Assembly: GCA_016859345.1 (NCBI GenBank)
Contig: CM029124.1
Coordinates: 10,344,501 to 10,408,500, forward strand
Length of the DNA: 64,000 nucleotides
From: Istiophorus platypterus
Lineage: Eukaryota; Chordata; Actinopteri; Istiophoriformes; Istiophoridae
Direction: 5' to 3'
Every line of letters starts with the position of its first letter. The first letter of the stretch is position 1. Under the pieces are notes generated by a model, which was given only the letters and a program-made list of their open reading frames with translations, was not told where the DNA came from and made no database searches. Of this stretch, positions 1-11,671 are shown one piece after another. The position numbers and the translations under genes are program-made.

Positions 1-1865
1 TTCATTACTTTCAAGTGCTGAGGTGTATCTGCAATTAGAAGCACCTTGCAGTGGATTTCTGACACTCCCGCAGACTTGAAACACCAGATCATAGAATCAT
101 CACAGCATTATACTGCAGGAGAAGGGACGGTGTCTCCTTCGAATGGAGGCAAAGATAGGGGGTGGGGTGGTGGTGGGGGGTGCTTAATTTAACCATGTGC
201 CCGTAAGTGAGGGGAGCCGGTAAGCAAATGAGGACCTTTCATTAAATCAAAGGTGATTTTTGTTCTGCTAATGGGTGCCCCAAAAATCTAGTACAGCAGT
301 GAAACATGTGATCATTCTCTGCGGAGCTTTCTATACTGCTACAGACCGGTCAGGGCTATTCTTATTACAGTATGCATAATGTAATGAGCATGCTTGTTTA
401 ATTTAATCACACTGAGTGGACTGTGTTACTATTTCTTTGAAACGACAAAGCCATACAAGCATGTGGTTTGATAAAAAAGGGAATAAATAATACAATCACT
501 CATCCGGCTTCTATAGTTAATGCACTTGCTATTTCACAAATGGCAGCCATTTACATGGTATAGTGAGTTCATGTATGGAATAGTCATGTTACCCTCGGCT
601 GTGTATTATTTTCCATCATAGAGCTAAATTTTACATCTTAATGCCCAACTCTCAAACGTCTTTAGAATTATTTCGAATCGCTATCATCTTCAGGTTCTCT
701 ACTGATTGGTCATGACAGGGCCAAAATGGCCACTGTGGTGAAACACCTCTGAGAAGCAAAGGAAGTTTAGCCAAAAAACACGCTGAGCCATTATGTTAAA
801 GTAAACGACAGCACTTCCTAATGTCATTTGGCAGTGCTAGCACTCAGCAATTAGAGCCTCTCTTAATGCGACGCTGGGAGCATTTCTCCTCAAGGTTAGC
901 GCCTCATTTCCCCACGATGGGTCTGCGGGGCCGCACCAGATGCATTGTGGGAGCTGGGGGGCGCGAGTTAGGACAGGTGTCCGCCACCTTGGATATCTCC
1001 CCTTGCAGCTGGCACCAGCTGGCACCCCCAGTGCCCCATCCGGACGGTCTGCTCTCCCTTCTCCGTGGAGAAGGAGGAGGGACGGGCGGTGGGGGGGGGG
1101 GGGGGCATGTCAAGGGCAGACCTGCTACAAGCTCACTCACAGGGCACCCATGCCATGACATGACCTGGCCACTAGGGGACCTGCCAGCAGTGAGGGGTAG
1201 GAGTAATGTGGTGCAGCCGTGCCCGTTTGGAGACCTGCTCCAGCATCCCTAATGGACCGGCAATGATGGGGCCCAGCAGTGCCAGAGGGTCAGAGGCAGC
1301 TTCTGTGGAGGACGCTGCTCTTCCCACTGGAGAGCGGAGGATGTCATGTCTGAAGGTGGTCTCTCTGGAAGCACAACAGCAATTTTGCCAAAAGGTAAAT
1401 GGGAGAGGAATCTCTGAATTACCGAATTACTGACATATGTATTGTATATTTACACCCCCCCCACACACACACACAAACCAACAAACAAAACATGCAAGAA
1501 ACATATATTGTAAAATGTGAAATTTAAAAACTTTATTCATGAACATGCAATGATTACATGTTTGGTATAGCATGAATGTGGCCAATTTAATACTGATTTC
1601 ATACAATTTTAAATTCACACAGTTTGCTGTTAGTTTAGGACCACATATATGTTTTGTACTATGTATGACATAATTAATATTGGAGACTGGATTTCTATGA
1701 ACAAAAATTACAGGACCATATGAAATCATAAAGAAGAGACAAAACAAAAAGATTGCAATTTTATATACATTTTACATATTTCACAAATCATATAAATTAT
1801 GCCATATAGTATATATGGGTAATTGTTTAATACTGTAATTTTTCTAATACATATTATTCTTGTTG

Positions 1866-1866
<1 letters not shown>

Positions 1867-1923
<57 letters not shown>

Positions 1924-1929
1924 TTCTTT

Positions 1930-1962
<33 letters not shown>
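1867..1962. repeat. (TA)n microsatellite followed by (CA)n
   Basis: A TA run of about 27 units (1867-1921) is followed after a short T-rich break by a second TA run that passes into CA units (1930-1962). The open frames across it encode only Tyr-Ile repeats and are not genes. Confidence 0.95.
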
Positions 1963-4900
1963 AAATAATACTTTTTTTGGTAGTAAAGAGCAGCGTTAAA
2001 GCAAATTATTATGAATGTAAACTGGCTGACTTGTCTCCAGTCAGGAGAAATCACTTCACATTATAAGCACATTATGTTCTAGGCAATACCACACTGTGGT
2101 TTCCTACTCATGATGTGAGTTAATTCACTTAATATGTCTTTAATGAGGAGAGGCTTTTCTTTGTATAAAATGGTTTCCACACTGACCATTATCTGAAATC
2201 AAGCCTAATGATGGCTCCAGTTTATGATAATGACCATTATCACACAGGCCACCATCATGTCTGCCAAATGATCAAATGATCTTGCATTTCTTACTTGAAG
2301 TCTGAATTTGTTAGTCATGTAAATTTAAGCCCTTGATGAAGCTTGCCCCCCATTTCTCCTCAGACCTTCCTGTATAACATTAGACATCTGATGCTTTTGT
2401 TGCTGTTGTTCAGACCTTATATTGAACTGAGGATGCTTTTGAAGTTGTTAATAGCACATAGCTTATCATCTGTGCCCTCATCAGCCCTTAATGGGCCAAA
2501 AAAAAATAATGCTGGAATCTCACAGTCTCCTTAGTTAACATAGTCATCAGCCCCAGTATATATAGGTAACTGTGAGGCAATAATAATAATTTGTTATAAC
2601 ACACACTGGCTCTTGGTGTCTTATGTCACATGAATCCTTTGAAGTGCAGACTGTTGATTACTGTAAATGAGAGCTGTTTCAGGGTGGATTGTGGGTAATT
2701 ATATGCAGTGCACCCCAGGGAGCAGTGCTAGGACCCAGGGGACAGCGGTTCCACAGGAGAGTGAAGCACAGACAGAGCAACACATGCTGGGCCACCGATT
2801 CTCAGCATGAAACAAGTCAACAGGCCTGTCTTTTATTTCTAATGTCTCTGATTTACATGAAAGAGCCACTGTCACCCAACCGCAACAGAGTGTTGTGTAC
2901 CGCAGTTTGATTGACAGGATTTCATATTTCACATGTCCCTGCACCCCCTACTCCCTCCCTGAACAACTTGATGATGATTGCAGAATTATAACATGGAACA
3001 TATTGTCAGTTTAGCTGATGTGAAATGTAGTTCCTCCGTATTTAGCACGAGATATATCTATATACAGCATAAAAAAATACATGTGTGTTTTTTTTGTAAT
3101 GTAATTGCAAGTAGATATAAGGACTTTTCAAAAAAAAATTACTGTTTGGTACCTGTCAACAATAAAGACATATTTTGTTTTGTTAAAAAATATACATACT
3201 TTTTTGTTTTTAATCTACAACTCTAACTCATCCCCCACAACCTTAAGTGTATGCTGTTTTATAAACAGATAATGAATGGCAACATATTTGTAATAAAGTA
3301 AAAATTTGTCTTCAAACAAGAGATTTTAATTGCTGACATATACTGTACATTAATGATAATTTTTTAAAATGCTGTTATATATGCTTTCAATTACATTATA
3401 ATGAGATATAAACCATTTATTGATTTTTTTATACAGTGTACTGCTTAAAATGGTAAAATGAGAGGTTAAAATCACCAATTTTCTAAGTACAGTATTTTTC
3501 TAATTGTTCTTATCTATCACATATACATTGAAAATTGAATTCAAATTAGGATGCAATGTGAATTTTCCAATCATGCTGGGAGCCCCGCAATCTCTTTCTC
3601 TTCACTTGAGCTCATTTCTCCACTAATGACTTTGCCCTCTGATGCAAGCCAAGGGATCATCAAAGGTCCTTGAAACAAAAAGGGAAATATAGCAATTACT
3701 GGGACTTTCATCGGCAAGAAAGAGATTAAAAACCCTGTGGTTGTATAAGCACCCGAGAAGCAAACTGAGATCTGTTTCACCATTAAATGTATATTCAAGC
3801 ACTTCACTGCAGACGTTTTATTCATCATCAACATGTTCTTCCTTTCACCACCTTCATTCATTTTTTTTCCATGCATGATAATAGAATCAAATGTATTATG
3901 TATTACTAATCACATGATAAAAGCCTGTGGTGCTAGTAATGCATGTAGATTCCAAAATGCTGTGCATGTACAAGAAAAGTCATTGCCTTTTTAACAGTGG
4001 CCTGAGGGAACGGAATTGTCCCTTAGCCTCCATAACCATTGACACAAAAGGTCCCCAAACAATTTCAAATTACTGCTTTATTTCTCTCTCTTATATAATC
4101 CACCCACATTATTAAATCTACCACCTTCTGGGACTTTACTGATACAATAATATTACAGTGCTAAGATGTTTACATTCGAGACCGCCAGCTTTCCTTGTTA
4201 TAAACATGTATGCCCTTAGGACTTGTACAATACGTATGCATACTACTTGGCCTAAGTGCGGCACAGGTCATTTTCTTTTTAACAGGGGTCAATATTACCT
4301 CAAGCAAAGGGGCCAAGGCCAACACCAGAACCTGAGTGAGCAGAAAATGGTTCCTGATACTCACAGATGAGATCTATTATACATTAAACATGCTTGTAAA
4401 TATTCACTAGTCAGACCATTCAAATGGAAAATATGGTTTAGGTCAAAGGTCTATGAAAATGTTGTCTCCAGAGGAAGTCCCCCTAGAATAGGGGCAATGA
4501 TGATAACAGGAGAAACACCCATAGGGGACTCAGGAGAACATTAAGAGTTGTTTTACATGTTTGACTGTGGGACAGCGATGATACCAGGGAGATAAATGAT
4601 GGGCACTTATTAGACTGGACTGACCTAGAGTTATGTACCATGGCTAATGGAATGTAACACTCCCATCAATTATACACAGCCCGGCTGAATTATAATGAAT
4701 TAATGTCCGGCAAAGTTTTCTAAATAAGTCTGTCATGCATTGTAATAACGTGAGAAATAATAACAATTAGACCACACACATACATAGAATAATGCCTGGA
4801 CAGGTTGGCTTTTTGAATACAACAATACTTATTGAAATCTATAAATAGCCAAGCACAAAAGGTCCAGAATAATACGTGGACGTCAATTTTATTAGTGGTT

Positions 4901-5639
4901 TGTGTCAGTGACAGGATCACATGGCTTGAAAATTATTTCATCATGTTCGAGTCCAACTGTGGGACTACGGTGTTATCTTCTATTTTTGTCTTTCTCGGCC
5001 GTATATTTCAGAGGCCAGGAACAATGTAGTCTGACAGACATATTCTTTATGAGGGGCTCGTGGTCTCTCTAATTTGACACAGTTGTCAGAGATAAAGCTC
5101 CTTAGAGAGTGTGGCCATGCTCTGGGTAAGAATGGGGATTAAATTAACACCCCCACCTTCACATCCTGTGACCCCAATACTGGAGAATAAAACATACATG
5201 GTGACTCACTTCAACACCTCACATCTCTCTTCCAACTTCATCTCTGGCTGTATTTGATTTTATTGCTAAATAAAACGGTAATGCACTTCCCAGCTTCTCG
5301 TTGCTGGAAACGGAATTGACCAAGAATGAGGACTGAATGAAACCGAATAAAAAAATATTTTAAAAAAGATAATAATAACTTTGCAAATTTCACTAAAATC
5401 TAATTATCTTGTGATGAAAAAAAAAATGCTACTTATCAAGAAGTATCTTTACTGTAAATGTGTCTGGTGAGAGTGAAATGACAACTCAAACAGCGCACAC
5501 AGTGTAACAATACACTCCCTCTCCTTGGTAGTTTCCTATCAAATGACCCGAGCACACAAAATCAAATCAACACTGGAATGGATCATATCAAATTCTAATG
5601 AAAACATAATGTGCTCTTAAAATGTGTGTTGGCCCGGCA

Positions 5640-5990
5640 GCCAGTCATCCAGAGAGTCTCCCCCCAGATGACGTGATGAATAGGGAACACCGATCGAATA
5701 TGCATCAAAGTCGAGCTCATGATTTATGTAATAGCAGTCACTTGGACACTGATTAGCTGCTCTGTCAAGCGTGTAATACGAGAGGCACAACCCCTGGTTT
5801 ATCAGTCATTTATCTGAAGTGCGTCCTGATATTATCACTGGATCCTAATGTCATCATTATGCCGCACAGCATGTGCGGGCCAGTGTGTCATGGTGCCGGC
5901 GACACTGCCTGTCAGGAGTTCAAGCCTCTTCATTTGCAAAGTGCTCAGACATTCATAGCACTATGTCAACAGTAAAATAGAGAAGCCACA
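5640..5990. promoter_or_regulatory. Candidate conserved non-coding element
   Basis: This is unique-looking sequence of mixed composition without an open frame or simple repeats. It is dense in TAAT/ATTA, TGATTTAT and GATTAG-type homeodomain cores. This is the texture of conserved developmental enhancers near regulators such as EBF3. The call rests on composition and gene neighbourhood only. Confidence 0.22.
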
Positions 5991-8462
5991 TCATATCAGA
6001 GATAGAGGGACAGAGGCACAGAGGTGCACTAAATAAGTGGGCACTAGAGGGTTTAGAGAAATTTTGTCCTGTCTTTGTGGTCACGGCATTGCTTATGTGA
6101 TGATCAGGCTAATTCTTTTGAGAGGAGTGGAATAACAAAGTGTCAAAGTAAAAAAGAACCATATAACAGGTTGCTTTTTTCATGCCCACTTCATGGTTTG
6201 ATTTAGAGGACGAGACATAACATCTACTGTACACTGGGTAGATACACATTGAGAACACCCAGACCTCCTCAATGTGCAATGTGAGGCCCACTGAGCCATT
6301 TTTCCTGATTAAAATGCACCCTCACACACACCACTGTGTGAGAGGATGGTGGTTGTTCAGTCTGTCAGGACTTTCCTGCTCTCCTAGAGAATATCTGATA
6401 TCATAAATGACTTCAACTCCTCCCACGCCATCACGAGAGTGAGAATGCAAACACAGGAAAAGAGAGCAAGACACAGACGGGCAGTATATGACTGAGCTAT
6501 GACAATCATACGTTACCGGATGGACAAAACAGCTAATAAACAATTTCTGTCATTAAGACAAAAAGGTTAGGGTTGTTATTCTCACAAACATCTGGTGCTG
6601 TACACTAAAAGGAAGCTGTGCAACATATAAGTCTATCAACACCTCACACAAACAAAAAATTATGAGGGAAACTGAACAGGAAAAGGAGCTCTTTGAGTCT
6701 CAAACAAAAGATATCAGCTCGGCTGCCAACACAGACAGGGCACCACACCTTGGCAATGGTGCCGCTCACAATCAAAGGAACAGTCGTCATCAGTGGGGCC
6801 GTGTTTTTAAAGGATATCTTAAAAAGATTGAAAATACTTGTCATTATGGAAAACAATTGAGTGTGGAACCTTTAGTATACCGAGTTATTATGTCATTCAC
6901 ACGCACCTAGGGCTGTTTATTTCACAGCATGGCCAAAGCATTTCCTGTTATTAAAATAAATCATTTGCACTCATCAGAATAAATATATATGACTGTACAA
7001 ACAAAATGTAAAATGTGTAAAGCAGCCTTGATGTGCCAGCACTAATTAGAATTAATACCCACCAAAAATTGCATTACAAAAAGCAAAAGCTGTCTTTAAA
7101 TAAATTTAAAAATTGCACATTTCAGGCAATTTTTGCTTTTTTTGTTTTGTTTTGTTTTTTTGGTATTGCAATAAAGCAAACACAAAAACATCGCCTGTGA
7201 CTGCCACAAATGATAATTGTCTGGCCACTGAATGCAGCATTAAAATGATTTCAAACAGTATGGCTCAGAAGATCCAGCAGAGGGGGCTGCTTACTGCAAT
7301 CATATGCTGATTAATTGAGCTTGATTCTCCCCATGCTGCGAACATAAGTTGTCCCACACTGTAGGCTACATGTTGGTATGTGGGTAAAGGTTACAAGGCT
7401 TTACCGAAGTCACCTTTCACCACCGGTAGCCCTTCACATCATTTTTGATGAATATTATGAAAACATTGATTTTCTGATTATCCCTCATCAAGCCTATATC
7501 AAACTAGGTTATGTTCATTTTTATTAATTGTGCATGTTGCTCTCTAATTAGCTAATGAGAGACAAAAAGCAGGTTTAGAGCAGAAAAATGCAAATGACTC
7601 TTAGAAAATAGCACAAAAAAGTAAATGGCAAGGCTGAGAATCATCCTTCATTGAAATGTCAGAGATAAATGGCTCAAATGTCACATCAATTAAAACGGGG
7701 GACAGTTAGTAGTTCATTAAAGAGAGAGCCATATTGCACCGTCGGGTACCGTTGCCAACCCTTACTATCTGGGGCAGACTGGCAGCGGGTCCAGATGGCA
7801 CGGAAATCCTCACAGATTTCAAAATGGTCTCTGCAGGGGTGGCGTTTTCTCCCCCGCTCCCACCCTCACCGCTGAGATGGGGTGTGGGCCACAGGCCCAC
7901 GTCGGCCTACACATACCAAACGGAGGCATGCAGAGAGCTGTAGGCACCACAGAAATAAAAATAAAGCTGCGGAGGACAACACAGACACTTTTAAACAATA
8001 CATGACTGATGCCACACACTTGGTCATAATGGCTGAAGTATGTGCTTCAGCTAAATCAATAACAGATCCAGGCAACATAAGGCAACTCCCTCTCCTTGAA
8101 ACTACATAAAACTCTAATAAAAGAATTGTGCACTGCCTCCTGTGTTGTTCATAATAGCGTGCTCGCTTTATTAGTTGGTAATACATAAAATGATAGAGTC
8201 ACATAGGTGGTTTTATTTTTTTTTCGTGGGGGGGGGGGGGGGTTGTTTGTTTTTATTTCCACAAACATTATGCCCGGTACCCAAAAAGTCCTTGCTGAGA
8301 AGTTGTCACCGGAGATGCAGAATTGGATAAATGTCTCAGCTATAAGAGGAAATGTAACAGTGTTTGAAATTAATACTCCAAATATGCATCCTCGTAGTTC
8401 CTGCTGTAAAAAAAAAAAAAAAAAAATATCAAGTAAATCAGATATCTAAATCATTACCGTTA

Positions 8463-8523
8463 CTAGACTTGGGTTTACTCGGGACCCCCTGAAGGACCCC
8501 GGATCCCAGTTTGAGACCCATTA
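8463..8523. mobile_element. Possible hAT-like element end (fragment)
   Basis: The stretch ends in CAGTTTGAGACCCATTAG, close to the reverse complement of the hAT (Charlie-type) terminal consensus CAGTGGTTCTCAAA. A related stretch with the same GGATCC-then-TTTGAGA order lies at 42361-42434. Only one end is visible and no transposase frame exists, so this could be a decayed non-autonomous copy or chance similarity. Confidence 0.25.
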
Positions 8524-8659
8524 GACGAGCCTTGCGTGTCTGTCCCTGGCCGGGGGGGGGGGGGGGAGCGGGGACCTCACGCCGACCAATCGCAGAGCGA
8601 GAGCGGACTTTTCCCTCCCGTGATTGGCCGACCCGACCACGCTGCGTGCAGAAACAGGA

Positions 8660-8746
8660 AGAGACTTTCCGTCGCGTTTGTTTTTGCAGGGGGGGGAAGA
8701 CGAGCGGGCACCGCACAGGCACCGTACGGATGCTGAAGGATTAATT
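8660..8746 (+). other. mgmt: Probable non-coding exon 1 of mgmt (start approximate)
   Basis: A consensus donor (GTAAGA) begins at 8747, directly downstream of the CCAAT boxes, so the exon would end at 8746. Human MGMT likewise has an untranslated first exon in its CpG island. The exon would contain a tiny upstream frame, ATG at 8730-8732 then three codons and a TAA stop at 8742-8744. The 5' end is a guess placed downstream of the promoter motifs. A transcript is needed to confirm it. Confidence 0.35.
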
Positions 8747-9628
8747 GTAAGATCCAGGGCTAATTTACGGTGTTAAACTTCCTCGAAACAAAGCTTGTCA
8801 TGATCTGTGGTTCAGACATTAGCCGTATGATCTTAAGATTCCGAGGGCTGTCTGGTCCAGGACGTCAGTGTGGGCCCTCGGGTACGAACCCCTTCTTATC
8901 TTTTCGTCATTTTAAGTGGTCACCTAATATCAAACCTTAACCTCAAATAGTTTTTTAACACACCCACACGCCGAACGAGTAGCGGAAACGTCCGTCCGCG
9001 TCCCGGCGTGAATTTCCTTCATCCAAAATAGCACAATGAGGACACATGTTGCATTTCCACACCTGCGCAGTCACGGTCACGGCGCTTTCTACACGATTAA
9101 TCACGCAGGTTTGACCAGGAGCTACTCTGATGAGAAACGAGTCAGATGATTGACGAGCGTCAGGATGCTGCCAGTTTGTTTGTTTGTTTGTTTTTTGTTG
9201 TTTTGTTTTTATTGTTTTGTTTTTTTTTTTTTTACAAAAAACGCTGCCTATTGTTTGTTATTCCTCACCGTGAAAAGCTAAGTAAACATCCAGACACCCA
9301 TGTGCTCCCTTAGATCAGCGTACTGCACCGAAAAAAAACGACACAAAACAAACATGATGGCATTATTTTTAATCAGTGCAGACTATTAGCCAAGACCATT
9401 ATTGCCAAAGTCGATTATTCTATCTATGGGTCTATTACCGGCTTGCTAAATGGCAGGCGATGTGTTCAGCGCTTATCCAAAGTGCACTGTACCATTGTTT
9501 GGCTCAGAAAATTTTCTCGCCTTTATTGTCAGTTCAGGCAAACCCCCGATGAATACAGTGAGAGAGCTGCAAGACTAGAAACAAGAAAGTTGAAGCAGAC
9601 GCATTTGTGATCGCATACCATGACAGAT

Positions 9629-9662
9629 GTGGTGGTGGTGGTGGTGGTGGTGTGTGTGTGTA
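9629..9662. repeat. (GTG)n/(GT)n microsatellite
   Basis: About seven GTG units followed by GT units, then a short G-rich stretch. Confidence 0.9.
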
Positions 9663-9871
9663 TGGGGTGGGGGGCAGCTGAAGGTCTAAATGAAATACTG
9701 TAAATGCATGACTACTTTTGTTTTTTTTAAAAACACATAACCTTTGTTCAATCTAAAAATAAATACAGTATATCTGCTCTTAAATTAACAGTACATGCTA
9801 CATTGAGAATTTATTTATTGTTTCCTGCAACTAATGATTATTTTAATTGGCAGTTGTTATATAGAATACAA

Positions 9872-9882
9872 GTGTGTGTGTA

Positions 9883-9926
<44 letters not shown>
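9872..9926. repeat. (GT)n(TA)n microsatellite
   Basis: Five GT units run into about 23 TA units, interrupted once by a C. Confidence 0.95.
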
Positions 9927-11534
9927 GCTCAAGGTGACATCTTAAATTGCTTTTTTTAAATGTATGCATTTATTAATGTATTTATATATTTATTTAGTGC
10001 TGACGAAAAGTCTGCACAATATCGTTTACTGTCATGCGAGACATAGAGTGACAGCAAATCCTCACATTTACAAGGCTGGAACTTGGAAATTGTTAGTATT
10101 TTCGCAAGAAAAAATGTAGTAAAATAATTATTTTATTATTAATTGACAATCTGAAATGTTGTCAGTTGGGATTGATAGATTAATTTTTTAAGTCGTAGTT
10201 TGTTTTTTGTTGCTTAATGAAGTAGTTGGTATACAGGAGCACATTTAATGAGTTATGAAAGTTTGAAGTACATTTTCAATTTCTTGGAGTTGATAACTTT
10301 GGGAGCTACTAATGAAAAAAAGAAATCTTTTAAATATAAAATTTCATTAGTAGAGAGGAAAATCTCCAGTATTAAGTGCTTAGTCTATTCATATACTAGA
10401 GTCACAATAGTCAGTTAGTTGTTAAGTCAATGGACAGAAAAATTACTACCATTTTGTAAAGTGATTATTCATTTGGGGCACTGTTGCAAGCAAAAACCTG
10501 GTTAAATCTTGTCAAATTATAGGATTTGCTACTTTTCTCTGGTTTCATATCGTGAATTGAATATGTTTTGTTGGTCAGACATAACAACATATTTAAAAAG
10601 TTCACCTTGTAGTCTGGGAAACTTGGGATTGACATTTTTCACTATTTTCGCAAAGTTTACTCTAATAAAGGATCAAATGATTAATCGAGAAAAAAATCAG
10701 ATTAATTAATAATGATGATAATGGTTAGTTCAGGATCTGTATATGTCTCAATTAATATACAAACACACATTTTAAAAATTCATGAATTGGATAACAATCA
10801 CTATTAAAATTTAAAGAAAAAACAGGAAGGAGAGAGGGTATTTGTACCTTTTTAGACACTTTTCAGATCAAGGTTCCAGGAAGGAAAGGTTTCCTCGGCT
10901 GAAAGTCTTGCAATCAATGTGACCTTTATTTATTATAACCTCCATCTCTCAAAAACTCACATATAACATAGTCAATCATCTCTCCTTCCCTCAAAGTAAA
11001 AATAAAAAAGGAACTGCTGTCTGGTTATTGCCAGTATCCATCTCAGTCGTCAGAAAAGCTGCACGTTTTTGCTGTTGTTAAGGGCTGGAAACCAGAATCC
11101 CATCGGAGTTGCACCCTAAGGAACAAATTTAATGCTAGAAAAACATCCCGGCCATCAACCAAAAATGACGGATTGAAAATAATGTCGAGCTATCTTGGGA
11201 ATCCCCCACCAGACAAGGGAACAGACTGCATTGTTTTTCTCATTTATGTGATATATAGAACAGAAAGAGGGGAAAAAATGGGCGATTTATTGGTTAGATA
11301 GGCGTATTCTTTTCCATGCACAAAAGAAATATTGGATAGTAATGTAGGGATCAAGTCACATCATGACATTGTTTGGAGGCTAGGTGTTCAAATATGTAAG
11401 CCATCATCCGTTGGTGGCCCACTAGGTTTTCAATAGATCATTCAATGCAAATGTGTGTGGGAAATTGTGAAAGTTGCCACATGAATATGTCAATGAGCGT
11501 GGTGTAATTTGTGCTTCCTTAGCAGGGCAGCAAG

Positions 11535-11671
11535 ATGAAGAAGCAGAGGGAGAGTCAGTGCACTCAGAAGACCATCTCATTGCTGAGCCCCCTGGGGACG
11601 ATCCAACTCAGTGGATGTGAGAATGGTGTGCACACCATCCAGATCCTAATGGATGTCGCACCTGCTGAAAG
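11535..11671 (+). CDS. mgmt: mgmt coding exon 1 (start codon, zinc-domain N-terminus)
   Basis: Starts MKKQRESQC and contains LLSPLGTIQLSGCENGVH, matching the human DSPLGKLELSGCEQGLH segment. It supplies zinc ligands Cys9, Cys28 and His33. The acceptor is probably CTTCCTTAGCAG ending at 11525, leaving nine untranslated bases before the ATG. It ends with AG, two bases of an Arg codon, before donor GTACTG. The ATG is not in a strong Kozak context (AGCAAGATGA) but has A at -3. Confidence 0.93.

Larger units (their letters stand above)
1..8449. other. Intergenic DNA upstream of mgmt
   Basis: I find no recognisable exon here on either strand. The stretch is mostly AT-rich and carries simple repeats, notably a (TA)n tract near 1.9 kb. 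A GC-richer patch at about 880-1400 includes a G run near 1090. Its open frames read as low-complexity Gly/Pro peptides and match no family I know. Some blocks, such as 5640-5990, look like unbroken moderately complex vertebrate non-coding sequence and may be conserved, which I cannot test here. Confidence 0.6.
8449..9170. promoter_or_regulatory. mgmt: CpG island, probable mgmt promoter
   Basis: CpG dinucleotides are frequent here and rare on both sides. The dense parts are about 8510-8730 and 8960-9120. A CCAAT box at 8586-8590 and an inverted one (ATTGG) at 8623-8627 are the classic NF-Y pair of a TATA-less housekeeping promoter. An ETS-like ACAGGAAG lies at 8654-8661. The island is 2.4-3.1 kb upstream of the first coding exon of mgmt, on the expected side. 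Vertebrate MGMT genes are known to start in a CpG island whose methylation controls expression. The transcription start itself is not visible. Confidence 0.65.
8747..11525 (+). other. mgmt: mgmt intron 1 (predicted)
   Basis: The first part is the 3' half of the CpG island. The rest is AT-rich, with a (GTG)n/(GT)n tract near 9.64 kb and a GT/TA microsatellite near 9.9 kb. I see no coding exon in it. Confidence 0.4.

Noticed and set aside
821..1252. Plus-strand frame of 143 codons in a GC-richer patch
   Set aside because: Gly-rich through a G run, no family resemblance, overlapping frames on both strands, no supporting splice sites or neighbours.
1860..2066. Tyr-Ile repeat open frames
   Set aside because: Pure translation of a (TA)n microsatellite.
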